Below, in pieces: positions 9,099 through 18,201 of a stretch of 32,954 nucleotides of DNA. The notes below the pieces were generated by a model that saw only the letters and a program-made list of their open reading frames with translations, made no database searches and was not told the origin of the DNA. The position numbers were made by a program, and so were the translations under genes. Numbering within the stretch: the stretch's first letter is position 1; the number at the start of each line of letters is the position of its first letter. The DNA comes from Clostridia bacterium (GTDB lineage Bacteria > Bacillota > Clostridia > Christensenellales > Aristaeellaceae): positions 1-32,954 of the forward strand of contig JAFYFC010000032.1 of NCBI GenBank assembly GCA_017543905.1, in the 5' to 3' direction.

Positions 9099-9977
9099 AT
9101 GAGGATACTGGATACGCTTGAAAACGCCGCCAAAACGCTGTACGGCAATCTCTTCGCGCAGCCAGACTGGCGCAACTTCCTTGACATATTCATTACCGCA
9201 GTCATTATATACGAGCTTATCCTGCTTATCGTGCGCACGCGTTCAAGCGCCGTCGTCAAGGGCGTCGGCGTGCTGATCGTGTTTACGTGGCTGAGCGATG
9301 TACTCAATCTGAACGTGGTGCACTGGGCGCTCACGCAGGTACTGAATACCGGCGTAGTGGTCGCAGTGGTCCTGTTTCAGCCGGAGCTGCGCCGCGCGCT
9401 GGAGCAGCTCGGACGCTCGAATTTCATATCCTCCACCTCGTCCTCGCACGGTAAGAGCGAGGATTCCTCGAAGGTGGTCAGCGAGCTGGTGCAGGCGATG
9501 AGCAGCATGAGCAGAAAGCGCATAGGCGCACTTATAGTTATCGAACGCAAAACGGGACTGCGCGAGTTCGCGGACACCGGCACGCTGCTGAACGCCGACA
9601 TCACCGCGCAGCTTATCGAAAACATATTCGAGCCCAACACCCCTCTGCACGACGGCGCCACTATCATCAGAGACAAGCGCATACTCTCCGCCGCGTGCAT
9701 ACTGCAGCTTTCAAACGATCCCGACATAGCCAAGGAGCTCGGCACGCGCCACAGAGCCGCTATCGGCATAACCGAAACCACCGACGCGGTAGCATTTGTC
9801 GTAAGCGAGGAAACAGGCGTTATCTCGGTTGCGCGCGAGGGACGCATAAACCGCTACCTCGACATTAAATCTCTCACTCAGATGCTGACGGAGCTGTTCG
9901 AGGCGCAGAATACCGGCGCGTTAAAGCGGCTGAGCGCGCTGCTTTCGAGCGAAGACGGAGGAGGCGCAGATACATGA
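9099..9977 (+). CDS. cdaA: diadenylate cyclase CdaA (membrane c-di-AMP synthase)
   Basis: The enzyme condenses two ATP into cyclic di-AMP, the second messenger controlling potassium and osmolyte uptake and wall homeostasis. The 292-residue product has three N-terminal hydrophobic segments (about residues 28-47, 53-70 and 80-93) and then a DAC domain. The domain carries the two signature motifs, DGA (residues 185-187 in LHDGATIIRDKRILSAA) and RHR (217-219 in GTRHRAAIGI). Length fits CdaA and not DisA. The stop overlaps the cdaR start. A TrkH/TrkA potassium system, a known c-di-AMP-controlled class, is encoded 5 kb away on the other strand. Confidence 0.96.
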   Translation: MRILDTLENAAKTLYGNLFAQPDWRNFLDIFITAVIIYELILLIVRTRSSAVVKGVGVLIVFTWLSDVLNLNVVHWALTQVLNTGVVVAVVLFQPELRRALEQLGRSNFISSTSSSHGKSEDSSKVVSELVQAMSSMSRKRIGALIVIERKTGLREFADTGTLLNADITAQLIENIFEPNTPLHDGATIIRDKRILSAACILQLSNDPDIAKELGTRHRAAIGITETTDAVAFVVSEETGVISVAREGRINRYLDIKSLTQMLTELFEAQNTGALKRLSALLSSEDGGGADT

Positions 9978-11080
9978 CAGGCAAATCTTCAGCGTTTGCG
10001 CAGGCTTTGAAGGCGCTCATCTCCCGCATTAAAGCCGCACTGCCGCGCATATGGAAATGGACGCTAAAGGTGCTTACGCGCAGACTGTGGCTAAAGCTTA
10101 TAAGTCTCGTGCTCGCGGTCATACTCTGGACGTACATCGTGATGAACGTGTCCTCTCTTACGCGCACAAAAACGATAGAGAACTTATCCGTAACCGTTCC
10201 CGCAAGCAGCACGCTGCCCTCGCAGCTGGCGGTGTCCACCGACATAGCCGGCATATACCAAAAAAGCATAGACGTCACGGTCAGCGTGCCGCAGAACGAA
10301 TATTCGAAGCTTACCTCGCGCAACATAAGGATCACGCCTGATTACAGCAGTATACGCTCGGCAGGCGAATACGACGTACCGCTTACGGCGGTATCCACCT
10401 ACGGCGAGGTCGTGCGCCTGTCCCCCGCAAGCATAAGCGTAACGGTCGAAAGTCTGGATTCGCGCGTGTTCACGCCTCAGATGGAGATAATAAACCGCGA
10501 TACCGGCACTTACTGGTACAGCGAGGACACCGCCGCGCTAAGCCCGATACAGATAAACGTATCCGGGCCGTCCTCCGTAGTCCAGAGCGTGGCGGGCATA
10601 ACCGTGACCGTCGACGCCGCGAGGTATTCCCCCGCCGTGAACAGGCAGTCCTTTACGCTCAATCTGCGCGACCAGAACGGCGAAACGATTAAATCGAACC
10701 TGATAAAAATCACGAATTCCAACGGCTATAACGTGAGTACCTGTCTGGTAAGGCTGGACGTATACCCGAAGAAAGCGCTGGACGTATACGTCGATCCGGC
10801 GCAGATAAGCCTTGCCGAAGGCTACAGGATAGAAAGCATAGTCTGCGAGCCGGCAAGCGTAACGGTCGCGGCGGATAAGGAGCTGCTGGACGAGCTTACG
10901 CGTCTGTCACTTGTGCTGCCGGACGACGCGAACGGAATAAGCGCCATGTATACCAAGCGCGTCCCGCTCACCGGCCTTGACGATTACAAATACACCTCTA
11001 CCAGCTCGGTCACCGTCACTGTGAACGTAAGCGCGGCGGAAGCGTCCGAATCCTCTGAAGCAGGCGAAAGCGATGAGTAG
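9974..11080 (+). CDS. cdaR: CdaA regulator CdaR (YbbR-repeat protein)
   Basis: CdaR is a membrane-anchored extracytoplasmic protein that binds CdaA and tunes its activity. The 368-residue product has a short basic cytoplasmic N-terminus, one membrane segment (about residues 38-56, LWLKLISLVLAVILWTYIV), then about 300 residues of beta-rich YbbR-type repeats. Recurring SVTVPASST, ISVTVESLD, ITVTVDAAR and VTVTVNVSA strands mark the repeats. The tail is acidic and Ser/Glu-rich. The ATG overlaps the cdaA stop and follows GGAGGAGG. Family assignment rests on the membrane anchor, the repeat pattern and the partner gene. Confidence 0.9.
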   Translation: MTGKSSAFAQALKALISRIKAALPRIWKWTLKVLTRRLWLKLISLVLAVILWTYIVMNVSSLTRTKTIENLSVTVPASSTLPSQLAVSTDIAGIYQKSIDVTVSVPQNEYSKLTSRNIRITPDYSSIRSAGEYDVPLTAVSTYGEVVRLSPASISVTVESLDSRVFTPQMEIINRDTGTYWYSEDTAALSPIQINVSGPSSVVQSVAGITVTVDAARYSPAVNRQSFTLNLRDQNGETIKSNLIKITNSNGYNVSTCLVRLDVYPKKALDVYVDPAQISLAEGYRIESIVCEPASVTVAADKELLDELTRLSLVLPDDANGISAMYTKRVPLTGLDDYKYTSTSSVTVTVNVSAAEASESSEAGESDE

Positions 11081-11525
11081 CGGGATATCGTTCATAGGCA
11101 GAGCCGAGGAATGGCTGCTCAGCTGGTTTCAGTACATAGTGGACAGCGTGATAAGCACGCTCTCCGGCGGCACCGGCAGCGGCTTTCTGAACTGGCTGAG
11201 CACAAGCTGGCCGGCTTTGCTGGCGTTTTTCATGATCGCCGGCACCGCGCTCAACATAATCATATACGTCATACGCTGGCGGCCGCACTGGTGGATGTTC
11301 GCAAAGAAGCGCATGATCATAGACGAAAGCCTGTTAGAACCCGAAAAACGCCGCGGCAGCCGTTCACATAACGCCGGAACGCTCAGCAGAAGACCCTCAA
11401 CGCTCGTGCCCAGACGCGAAAGCAGCGCAAAGTCGCGCCTTACGCGGGACGAAGCCATGTTCGACCCGGACGAGGACGAGGATCTGATGGAAATACAGGC
11501 CTCAAAAAACAAAAAGCGCGGCTGA
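11073..11525 (+). CDS. small membrane protein of unknown function in the cdaA-cdaR operon
   Basis: Not recognised. The 150-residue product has an amphipathic aromatic N-terminus (WLLSWFQYIV), one clear membrane segment (about residues 48-66, LLAFFMIAGTALNIIIYVI) and a tryptophan-rich juxtamembrane stretch RWRPHWWMF. The C-terminal half is basic then acidic and probably disordered (PEKRRGSR..., DPDEDEDLME, ending KNKKRG). The ATG overlaps the cdaR stop, so translation is coupled to the c-di-AMP genes. In many Firmicutes glmM occupies this position; this protein does not resemble it. A role in CdaA/CdaR complex assembly is inference from position only. Confidence 0.8.
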   Translation: MSSGISFIGRAEEWLLSWFQYIVDSVISTLSGGTGSGFLNWLSTSWPALLAFFMIAGTALNIIIYVIRWRPHWWMFAKKRMIIDESLLEPEKRRGSRSHNAGTLSRRPSTLVPRRESSAKSRLTRDEAMFDPDEDEDLMEIQASKNKKRG

Positions 11526-11541
11526 AGCAGCCTGCGCTTTT
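11512..11541. terminator. bidirectional terminator between convergent units
   Basis: Stem GCGC-GGCTG (11516-11524) and CAGCC-T-GCGC (11528-11537, one bulged T), loop AAG, flanked by AAAA and TTTT. It overlaps the stop codon of the preceding + strand gene and also serves the minus-strand aminopeptidase gene that ends at 11613. Confidence 0.85.
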
Positions 11542-11612
11542 ATTGTATGACGTCCGTTCCGCCTAACATGCTCGGTTATGATCGGAACGCGCGTATCCTG
11601 ATAGTTCCGTCT

Positions 11613-12410
11613 TTACAGCACCCAGTGCATGAATTTCAGTACGTCCATGTAGTCCTTGCTCTCAAAGCGCACCGTGCGCGCTCCGGTCTTGACGCAGCCG
11701 GGATACCAGCTGGCGCTTTCCGCCTTGAAATGCTCCTTGTAGCTTATCTCGCACTTGAAGGATTTCGGCATCGGGAATATGCACTTTTCCCGGTCCGCTG
11801 CAAAGCACTTTCCTGCGCTTTCGCGTATCAGGCGCACGGCCTTATCCGGATGGATCGATATCGAGCCCGCGCCGCGTCCCTCGTTTACCGCCACCGTCGT
11901 CGTGCCCGGGCAGTGCGCGTTCATCCAGTCGCAGAGTCCTTTATCGCCCGTGAGCAGGTATACCGGCACTCCGCAATAGGAAGCGATCAGGCTGTTTATC
12001 ATAAGCTCCGGGCACAGTTCGTCGTTCAGCTTGACGTAATTGTTCTGCGTGTCCATCGTATGGGAGAGCGGGTTCGTGTCCATCTCGGCTGCGGAATGGT
12101 AGCCGGTAAACATAACTCCGCCGAACGTATCGTCCAGTCCCGCCATCATGCAGAACGGATGTCTGCCCCAGCCGCGGAATATGCGCGCCTGCTCGGGCAG
12201 CAGCGAGGGGTCTATGTTGCGCGCGGAATCGTGCGCGTCCTTTACCAGTATGTCCTCAGCGCCTGCGCTCAGCGCGCCTTCACACGCGGCGGCGCACTCG
12301 CGTGACATCTGCTTTCTGAAATGCTCGTAAAGGTCCTGACCCTTTTCGGTCTCGCACCACGCGGTTATGCCGCAGGTGCCCTCCATATCGGAAGAAACAA
12401 ATATTTTCAT
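11613..12410 (-). CDS. M55-family D-aminopeptidase (DppA-like)
   Basis: A zinc aminopeptidase of family M55, whose B. subtilis member DppA releases D-alanine from D-Ala-D-Ala and similar peptides. The 265-residue product begins MKIFVSSDMEGTCG, giving Asp8 and Glu10 at the family's metal positions. His60 is in VKDAHDSARN and His105 in FTGYHSA. His117 in LSHTMD matches the catalytic histidine region. Length is normal. Its ATG overlaps the rsfS stop, so it is the second gene of that unit. There is no dipeptide transporter beside it, so recycling of peptidoglycan peptides versus nutrition cannot be separated here. Confidence 0.9.
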   Translation of the reverse strand: MKIFVSSDMEGTCGITAWCETEKGQDLYEHFRKQMSRECAAACEGALSAGAEDILVKDAHDSARNIDPSLLPEQARIFRGWGRHPFCMMAGLDDTFGGVMFTGYHSAAEMDTNPLSHTMDTQNNYVKLNDELCPELMINSLIASYCGVPVYLLTGDKGLCDWMNAHCPGTTTVAVNEGRGAGSISIHPDKAVRLIRESAGKCFAADREKCIFPMPKSFKCEISYKEHFKAESASWYPGCVKTGARTVRFESKDYMDVLKFMHWVL

Positions 12411-12778
12411 TCGGATTTTTCCGTATCTGCGGGAACGAACTCAAGCTGATTCGTGCCGTCCGCCCACAGCCTTTCTATATTATAATGCTCGCGCTCCTCC
12501 GGATGGAAGATATGAACTATCACACTCGTATAATCCAGCACTATCCAGCGCGATTCCCTTACTCCGTCGTTTCTGCGGTAGGTTATGCCTTCCTCCGCCA
12601 GCTTGTCCGAGACTTCCTCGTACAGCGCGTGCACCGCCTGTACGCTGCGTCCGGTCACGATCACGAAGTAGTCGGTTATCGACGTAAGGTGATCCACCTT
12701 GAGTATGGTAACGTTTTCAGCTTTCTTTGCGTCCAGAACCTGCGCTATGCGCATTGCGAGCTCCTGCGGCGTGTACAT
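12407..12778 (-). CDS. rsfS: ribosomal silencing factor RsfS
   Basis: RsfS (Iojap/DUF143 family) binds ribosomal protein uL14 on the 50S subunit and blocks subunit joining in slow growth. Family blocks are seen: ENVTILKVDHLTSITDYFVI, GRSVQAVHAL and SRWIVLDYTSVIVHIFH, with WADG near the end. The frame can be extended upstream by 14 codons, but the chosen ATG at 12778 has AGGGGAGG at proper distance and yields a normal-length protein of 123 residues. It is not beside nadD-yqeK, its usual neighbours. Confidence 0.93.
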   Translation of the reverse strand: MYTPQELAMRIAQVLDAKKAENVTILKVDHLTSITDYFVIVTGRSVQAVHALYEEVSDKLAEEGITYRRNDGVRESRWIVLDYTSVIVHIFHPEEREHYNIERLWADGTNQLEFVPADTEKSE

Positions 12779-12811
12779 ATATGCGCCTCCCCTTGTTTGT
12801 GTTATGTATGT

Positions 12812-12840
12812 ATTATACATTAAGTCTTGTCAGATTGCAA
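12812..12840 (-). promoter_or_regulatory. sigma-A promoter of rsfS
   Basis: On the minus strand, TTGCAA (12840-12835), a 17-bp spacer and TATAAT (12817-12812). It lies between the TPR gene and rsfS, making rsfS and the aminopeptidase gene separable from the long upstream operon. No terminator is visible before it. Confidence 0.75.
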
Positions 12841-12852
12841 GCGTGAAAGCCG

Positions 12853-13614
12853 TTATCCCTTCGCCCTGATTATCTCGTTTTTAAGCTCCTGCGCCTGCGC
12901 CTTGGTTACGGTGGCGAGCGCGGAGAAATTGCCCTCCGCTATGCACTTGTCTATAAACGCCTCCGCTTTTTCGTAATTTTTCCGTTCCAGATTTATTTTC
13001 GCGATATAGTACAGCGTCGCCGCCTGATTCGGTTTAGCGGCGTATGCCTTTGAGAAATACTCGTACGCCTTGTCGGGCTCGCCCATGAAATAGTGCTGCT
13101 GCCCCAGATTGTCGAGTATGCCCGCGTCCTCGTCGTCATATTCCAGCGCCTCCGCGTTGAACTCGACCGCCTTTGAAAAATCTCCCGTCGCGCGGCCCTT
13201 TTCTATGTAATAATAACCCAGAGTCGTATATATCCGCGAGGTCTTGCCGGAGGACGCCGCGCTTTCCATAAGCTCCGTGGCGCGGTCGAGATTACCGAGC
13301 TTCCACATGCACACGGAGTAGTTTTCGCGCAGCTGCTTTCTGCTCTTGGCGTCCAGATCCGGCGCTTTTTCGCATTCCAGCAGCAGATTGCGCGCCTTCT
13401 CGCAGTCGTCAAAGCGCATAAGCAGCACTGCGTACGCCATGAGTATCTGAGGGTCGCGTACACCGGCGTCGTACGCCTCGGCATACAATTTAAGTGCCTC
13501 CTCGTGCTTTTCGCGCGCTTTTTCGGGATTTGCCTTGTCGAGCTCGTTGTTGCCCATTACGTGCGCGGCGTACGCCTTGCGCGACTTGAGTTTTCCCTTT
13601 AAGCTTTCAAACAT
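12853..13614 (-). CDS. TPR-repeat protein
   Basis: A 253-residue soluble protein made almost entirely of tetratricopeptide-type helical repeats. Examples are EKAREKHEEALKLYAEAYDA, NLDRATELMESAASSG, GEPDKAYEYFSKAYAAKPNQ and KNYEKAEAFIDKCIAEG. No enzymatic motif or signal peptide is seen, so it is probably an adaptor. The ribosome site AAAGGAAC lies upstream of the ATG. It is 16 nt downstream of the exonuclease gene, whose own C-terminus is also repeat-like. Partner unknown. Confidence 0.85.
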   Translation of the reverse strand: MFESLKGKLKSRKAYAAHVMGNNELDKANPEKAREKHEEALKLYAEAYDAGVRDPQILMAYAVLLMRFDDCEKARNLLLECEKAPDLDAKSRKQLRENYSVCMWKLGNLDRATELMESAASSGKTSRIYTTLGYYYIEKGRATGDFSKAVEFNAEALEYDDEDAGILDNLGQQHYFMGEPDKAYEYFSKAYAAKPNQAATLYYIAKINLERKNYEKAEAFIDKCIAEGNFSALATVTKAQAQELKNEIIRAKG

Positions 13615-13630
13615 TTACCATCCGTTCCTT

Positions 13631-14779
13631 TCAGCTTTCCTTTTTGGTTTTTAAGAGCTTGCCCTGTATGCGCTGTCTGCGTCTGTTCAGCTCCGCCCTG
13701 TCCTGCGCCGGCGCGCGTGAGATCAGATAATCGCACTGCTCAAGCGCACGCTCGTAGCTTTTGAGCCTGTGCTCGTAGAGCTTGCAAAGCTCCAAATACG
13801 GCCACAGCCCCGCCTGCGCACGCTTTATCATATACAGCAGCGTCTGTTCGCATTTTTCGTACTCCTTCGCGCGGCGGTACAGCAAAAACAGCCGTCTGTT
13901 CGCCTCGCCCGCGTAAAGCTCGTTTCTGAAATCGCGCGCACTTCGCACAGGACGCGGACGCGACGCCTTCAGATACAAGCCTTTCGCCGTACGCAGTTCG
14001 CCCTGCCGCTCGAACGCCCGTCCGAGCGAATACGTGTCTATAAGCTCCTGCGCGTCCTCAGGGCGCGTATACAGCTTTTCGAGCGCGCACAAAAGCAGCG
14101 TGAGCGTCACGATATCCTGCCGGTTGTGCTGTATCACGTCCTCCAGCAGACTTACGTCCCCGCGCCGTACGCTTTCAAAATAGCGCGCGGGTATTTCCCC
14201 GCCGGGTATGTCGTCGCGCTCGGGCAGTCCCAGCACCGCGCTTTCGAGGTAAGACAGCCGGCAGGAGCCGAGGCGCAGCTTCCACACCGCGCGCGCGGGA
14301 TACAGAAGATCGATTTCCTCCATGCCCTCCGTCATATCCGGCAGGCGCTTCATTATGCACCTTTCGCGCAGAAGCGGCATATCGAAGCGCCGTCCGTTGA
14401 AGTGCACCGCCGTTTCGAAGCGTGAAAGCTCACGGGACAGATATTCGAGCATCTCCGGCTCTGCGGAGTAATCCGGCATCAGCAGCTGCTTTACAGTAAA
14501 TCTGTCTTTATCCGTGTAGCCGTAGCCCACCAAAAACGCGACCGTGCCCGCGCCGCCGCTTAAGCCCGTGGTCTCGGTGTCTATGAACACCGCCTTGTTT
14601 ATGTCGAAACGTCCGCCTGTCAGCCCCATGCGCAGCAGAGCGTTCTGGTTAAGCGCGAACAAATGCGGTTCCGCAGCGCAGCTGTGCTCGCGGATCATCA
14701 CGTGCGCGGCGCGCTTTGGCTGCGGCGCGGGCGCTCCCGCGTTCATGAGGTTCAGCTTTCTGAGCAGGCTTGAGCCCAT
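13631..14779 (-). CDS. YprB-type ribonuclease H-like exonuclease with C-terminal helical repeats
   Basis: A 3'-5' exonuclease-like protein of the DEDD superfamily. The acidic residues are visible in order: VFIDTETTG (Asp67, Glu69), HFNGRRFDMPLL, and HNRQDIVTL. This matches the RNase H-like fold of YprB-family proteins. The C-terminal 150 residues are helical and TPR-like (GRAFERQGELRTAKGLYLKA, RRAKEYEKCEQTLLYMIKRA). The ATG at 14779 is chosen because GGAG lies 12 nt upstream; a GTG at 14797 would overlap trkH by 16 nt but has no ribosome site. Substrate is unknown. Confidence 0.85.
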   Translation of the reverse strand: MGSSLLRKLNLMNAGAPAPQPKRAAHVMIREHSCAAEPHLFALNQNALLRMGLTGGRFDINKAVFIDTETTGLSGGAGTVAFLVGYGYTDKDRFTVKQLLMPDYSAEPEMLEYLSRELSRFETAVHFNGRRFDMPLLRERCIMKRLPDMTEGMEEIDLLYPARAVWKLRLGSCRLSYLESAVLGLPERDDIPGGEIPARYFESVRRGDVSLLEDVIQHNRQDIVTLTLLLCALEKLYTRPEDAQELIDTYSLGRAFERQGELRTAKGLYLKASRPRPVRSARDFRNELYAGEANRRLFLLYRRAKEYEKCEQTLLYMIKRAQAGLWPYLELCKLYEHRLKSYERALEQCDYLISRAPAQDRAELNRRRQRIQGKLLKTKKES

Positions 14780-14781
14780 CG

Positions 14782-16224
14782 TCAGCTCTTTCTCCACGCG
14801 GCGGGCACGAGCAGTATAAGCAGAGGATAGAATTCAAGACGTCCCGCCAGCATTATAAGCGACATTATTATCTTCGCAGGCGAGTTCAGGAAAGCGAAAT
14901 TGCCCGACGCGCCGAGTCTGCCGTAGGCAGGTCCGATATTCGAAATGCACGCGACCGCGCCCGATACCGCCTCAGTAAGATCGCAGCCGGAAAGCGACAG
15001 CGTAATCATCCCTACGACCGCCAGCGCGGCGTACACGAAAAAGAATATTGCGATCTGCGACAGCATTTCCTCCGGCACGCTCTTGCCGTCCAGCTTTATT
15101 ACCTTCACCTTGCGCGGGCTGAACGCCTTGGTCGTTTCGCGCGCGGCGAGCTTTGCAAGCAGCAGCAGCCTTATCATCTTGAGACCGCCCGCGGTAGAGC
15201 CTGCGCAGGAACCGACTATCATAAGCAAAAACAATAGCGTCTTTGAAAAGGTCGGCCACAGATTGAAGTCCGCCGTGGTATAACCGGTGGTGGAAACGAT
15301 CGAGCTGACCTGGAAAAACGAATTTCTGAGTCCGCCCGCAAAGCCGCCGTACATTTTGGATATGTTGAGCGCGATAAGCAGCGTAAAGCTTACGGCGATG
15401 CCCCCGAACAGCCAAAGCTCCTCGTTTCTGAACGCGCTTTTGTAGTCGCGCGCAAGGAGTCTGAAATACACCGCGAAGCTTATGCCGAACAGGAGCATGA
15501 ACACGCTGATTATAACTTCTATCGCAACGCTGTCGTAATGCCCTATCGAAAGCCCCTTGTTTGAAAAGCCGCCCGTGCCTGCGGTAGACAAAGCGTGGAT
15601 GATGCTTTCAAACGTGCTCATGCCTGCGATTTTCAGCGCTATCGCGAGCATCAGCGTAAGCGCGGCATATATGATATACAGCACCTTCGAGTTGTCGCCG
15701 AGCTTCGGCACCAGCTTTGAAAACTGCGGTCCGGAGCTTTCCGCGCGCGCAAGCCGCGACGCGGAATTGCCGGAGGACGGCATTATCGCGGTGGTAAGCA
15801 CCAGCACGCCCATGCCGCCGAACCAGTGCGTGAAGCAGCGCCAGAAGTTTATGCTTGCGGGCAGGACCTCGACGTCCGTGAATATAGTGGCGCCGGTCGT
15901 GGTAAAGCCGCTGGCCGTCTCGAAAAACGCGTCTGCAAGCCCGCATACGCGCGCGAACACGAGCGGAAGACTGCCCATAAAGGATATGCATATCCAGCTA
16001 AGGCCCGCGATCGCCATGCCCTCACGGGTGTACATCGATTTATCCGCCGGCTTAACGAAGCGCGCGATCGGGAGCGATACGATTATAAGCAGCCCTATCG
16101 TCTTTAAATACGCCGACGCGCAGCCGTCAGCGTATATAAGCGATACGAAAAGCGGCGGCAGCATTATGACCGCTTCCAGCAGAAGCAGTCTGCCTAAGGT
16201 ATTGAATACAAGCTTTTTGTTCAT
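14782..16224 (-). CDS. trkH: Trk/Ktr-type potassium transporter membrane subunit TrkH
   Basis: The ion-conducting subunit of a potassium uptake system. The 480-residue product has about ten hydrophobic segments arranged as repeated membrane-pore-membrane units. Four pore loops with the selectivity glycine are visible: [40 protein letters not shown] and [10 protein letters not shown]. Length matches TrkH rather than the shorter KtrB. The start overlaps the trkA stop (ATGA), so channel and gating subunit are co-translated. Control by c-di-AMP through the RCK partner is known for related systems but is inferred here. Confidence 0.95.
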   Translation of the reverse strand: MNKKLVFNTLGRLLLLEAVIMLPPLFVSLIYADGCASAYLKTIGLLIIVSLPIARFVKPADKSMYTREGMAIAGLSWICISFMGSLPLVFARVCGLADAFFETASGFTTTGATIFTDVEVLPASINFWRCFTHWFGGMGVLVLTTAIMPSSGNSASRLARAESSGPQFSKLVPKLGDNSKVLYIIYAALTLMLAIALKIAGMSTFESIIHALSTAGTGGFSNKGLSIGHYDSVAIEVIISVFMLLFGISFAVYFRLLARDYKSAFRNEELWLFGGIAVSFTLLIALNISKMYGGFAGGLRNSFFQVSSIVSTTGYTTADFNLWPTFSKTLLFLLMIVGSCAGSTAGGLKMIRLLLLAKLAARETTKAFSPRKVKVIKLDGKSVPEEMLSQIAIFFFVYAALAVVGMITLSLSGCDLTEAVSGAVACISNIGPAYGRLGASGNFAFLNSPAKIIMSLIMLAGRLEFYPLLILLVPAAWRKS

Positions 16225-17585
16225 ATCTCAAGTATATCTCCGAGGCTCAGCGTGCCGCTGCGCCTGGTTATAGCGACCACATGATCGCCGGCTTCTACAG
16301 TATCCGCGCCGAAAGGCACGATGACGCGGTTTCCGCGCACGATAACCGCGATCAGCGAGCTTTCGTCGACATTCAGCTCGGCCAGCGGGATGCCCGCATA
16401 CGCGGCGCCCGCAGGCACTATGAATTCCAGCGCCTCCGCGCGGCCGCCCATTATCTTGTACATGCGCTCGACGCCGCTGTCCTCTCCCGCTTCCCTCGCG
16501 CGTACGACGCGGACTATTATGTTTCGGGCGATCTGAGTGGGGCTTATTATGCTGTCCATACCGAAGGTACTGAGCAGGTTCGAATAATTCACGCGGTTGT
16601 TTTTGACTATCACGCGCGCGTCGCCCGCGTGCGCGGCGTAGAGTCCGGCCATCAGATTTTCTTCGTCGCGGTCAGTCAGCGCGACGAACGCGTCCGCCGT
16701 CTTAAGGCCCTCGCTCAAAAGCAGCTCCTGATCGGTTCCGTCGCCGCAGATGACCGTGGTCTTTTCGAGCGTCTCGTCGAGTATGCGCGCTTTTTCTTCG
16801 TTGTATTCGATAAGCTTCGTCTTCACGCCCGATTCGTTCAGAATCGTGCACAGATAATACGCTATGCGGCTGCCGCCGATTATAAGCGCGTCCTTTGCCG
16901 CCTTCGCGTTTTTGCCTATGTATTTGAAAAACGCCGTAATGGTCGCGTAGTCCGCCGTGACGAACAGGCTGTCGCCCGCCTTTACCACGAAATCGCCCTT
17001 TGGGATCAGGGCTTCGTCGTCCCGGCTTATGCCGCAGAACAGCACGCGCGGCATATTCTTCTGCGTCTTGTATACCTCGGAGAGCGGCGCGCCCACAAAC
17101 GGCTCGTCGCCATTCACGCGCACCTCAACCATTTCAACCAGTCCGCGCACGAACGTCTCTATGCCGGATACCGCGAAGGGCAGACGCAGCATGCGGCTGA
17201 TTTCACGCGCGGTCGCGCGCTCCGGATTTGCGACGTAGTTTATCGAAAGCTCCTGCGTCACGAAGGACATGTTTTTCAAGTACTCAGGCTCACGGATGCG
17301 CGCGATTGTGTACTTCGCGCCCAGCTTTTTGCCTATCGTGCAGCACAGCATGTTGCTTTCGTCGCTTATCGTTACGGCGATAAGCACGTCCGCGTGCTTT
17401 ATGTCCGCTTCCTCAAGCGTACTTACGCTGACCGCGTTGCCCTTTATCGGCAGTACGTCTAAATCGGATAAACGGTCCAGCACGTCCTCGTCGCGGTCGA
17501 TTACCGTCACGTCATGGTTTTCATTTACAAGACTGCCTGCGAGCATGCTGCCCAGCTTTCCGCAGCCGGCGATAATAATCCGCAT
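16221..17585 (-). CDS. trkA: Trk potassium system peripheral subunit TrkA
   Basis: The cytoplasmic gating subunit of the potassium transporter. The 454-residue product is a tandem of two RCK modules. The first begins MRIIIAGCGKLGSMLAGSL with a dinucleotide-binding GxGxxG and the acidic VIDRD end of strand two. The second begins near residue 235 with DALIIGGSRIAYYLCTIL and LIEYNEE. Each is followed by a TrkA-C type domain (SLFVTADYATI; GDHVVAITRR near the end). In the second module the glycine motif is GGSRIA, so nucleotide binding there may differ. Double-RCK TrkA proteins are typical partners of TrkH. Confidence 0.95.
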   Translation of the reverse strand: MRIIIAGCGKLGSMLAGSLVNENHDVTVIDRDEDVLDRLSDLDVLPIKGNAVSVSTLEEADIKHADVLIAVTISDESNMLCCTIGKKLGAKYTIARIREPEYLKNMSFVTQELSINYVANPERATAREISRMLRLPFAVSGIETFVRGLVEMVEVRVNGDEPFVGAPLSEVYKTQKNMPRVLFCGISRDDEALIPKGDFVVKAGDSLFVTADYATITAFFKYIGKNAKAAKDALIIGGSRIAYYLCTILNESGVKTKLIEYNEEKARILDETLEKTTVICGDGTDQELLLSEGLKTADAFVALTDRDEENLMAGLYAAHAGDARVIVKNNRVNYSNLLSTFGMDSIISPTQIARNIIVRVVRAREAGEDSGVERMYKIMGGRAEALEFIVPAGAAYAGIPLAELNVDESSLIAVIVRGNRVIVPFGADTVEAGDHVVAITRRSGTLSLGDILEI

Positions 17586-17588
17586 AGA

Positions 17589-18194
17589 CTACCTCCTGTT
17601 TACCGTACGTTTCGGAAGCAGGGTCGCGGCGGTGCCGTTCGAGCTGACCGGCACGCGCGCCTCCTGCTTCGGCGCATTCAGGCGATCGTATTTCGCGCCC
17701 GCCTCAAGCTTTTTGGTTTTTATGCTTACGAGCTTTATTACAGAGCCCGCGATCGTGACCGCGCAGCCCGCTATACGCAGTATCACAGAATAATTCAAAA
17801 TGACCGCCAGCAGCGTGGAATAAGGATTGAATGCAAGCAGCGCCGCGGCGAAAATCAGCACCGGCACGGCCGCCCCGCGGGTCTGACTGGTGAGTATGCC
17901 AAGCGCGCTGCAGACGCCGGACAGCGCCACAAGCAGCATAGTCAGAAGATCCTTGCGCGCCTCCTCTGTTTCCCAAAGGTTTTTGAGCGCGGTCCACAGC
18001 CCTACCTCGCCTTTTTTTACCAGTCTGAAGTATGCCTCCATTATGCCGTCCATGGCGTCGTAGCGTATGATAAATTCTCCAAACGCCCATATGAGCAGCA
18101 TGAGGCAGCCCAGCAGCGTGAGCCACGAGCCGTTTACGCGCGCGCCGCGCAGCTTTCCCCGTATGTATTTTTTTCTGTCAGTATCGTTTTTCAT
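17589..18194 (-). CDS. putative four-pass membrane protein
   Basis: Not recognised. The 201-residue product has a basic N-terminus (MKNDTDRKKYIRGKLRGARV) and four likely membrane segments at about residues 23-42, 83-101, 108-122 and 127-152. The C-terminus is a basic Ser/Pro-containing tail. It lies 3 nt upstream of trkA and 7 nt downstream of the tRNA-deacylase gene, firmly inside the operon. Position suggests a link with potassium transport, but no motif supports it. Confidence 0.75.
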   Translation of the reverse strand: MKNDTDRKKYIRGKLRGARVNGSWLTLLGCLMLLIWAFGEFIIRYDAMDGIMEAYFRLVKKGEVGLWTALKNLWETEEARKDLLTMLLVALSGVCSALGILTSQTRGAAVPVLIFAAALLAFNPYSTLLAVILNYSVILRIAGCAVTIAGSVIKLVSIKTKKLEAGAKYDRLNAPKQEARVPVSSNGTAATLLPKRTVNRR

Positions 18195-18201
18195 GTATGT
18201 A

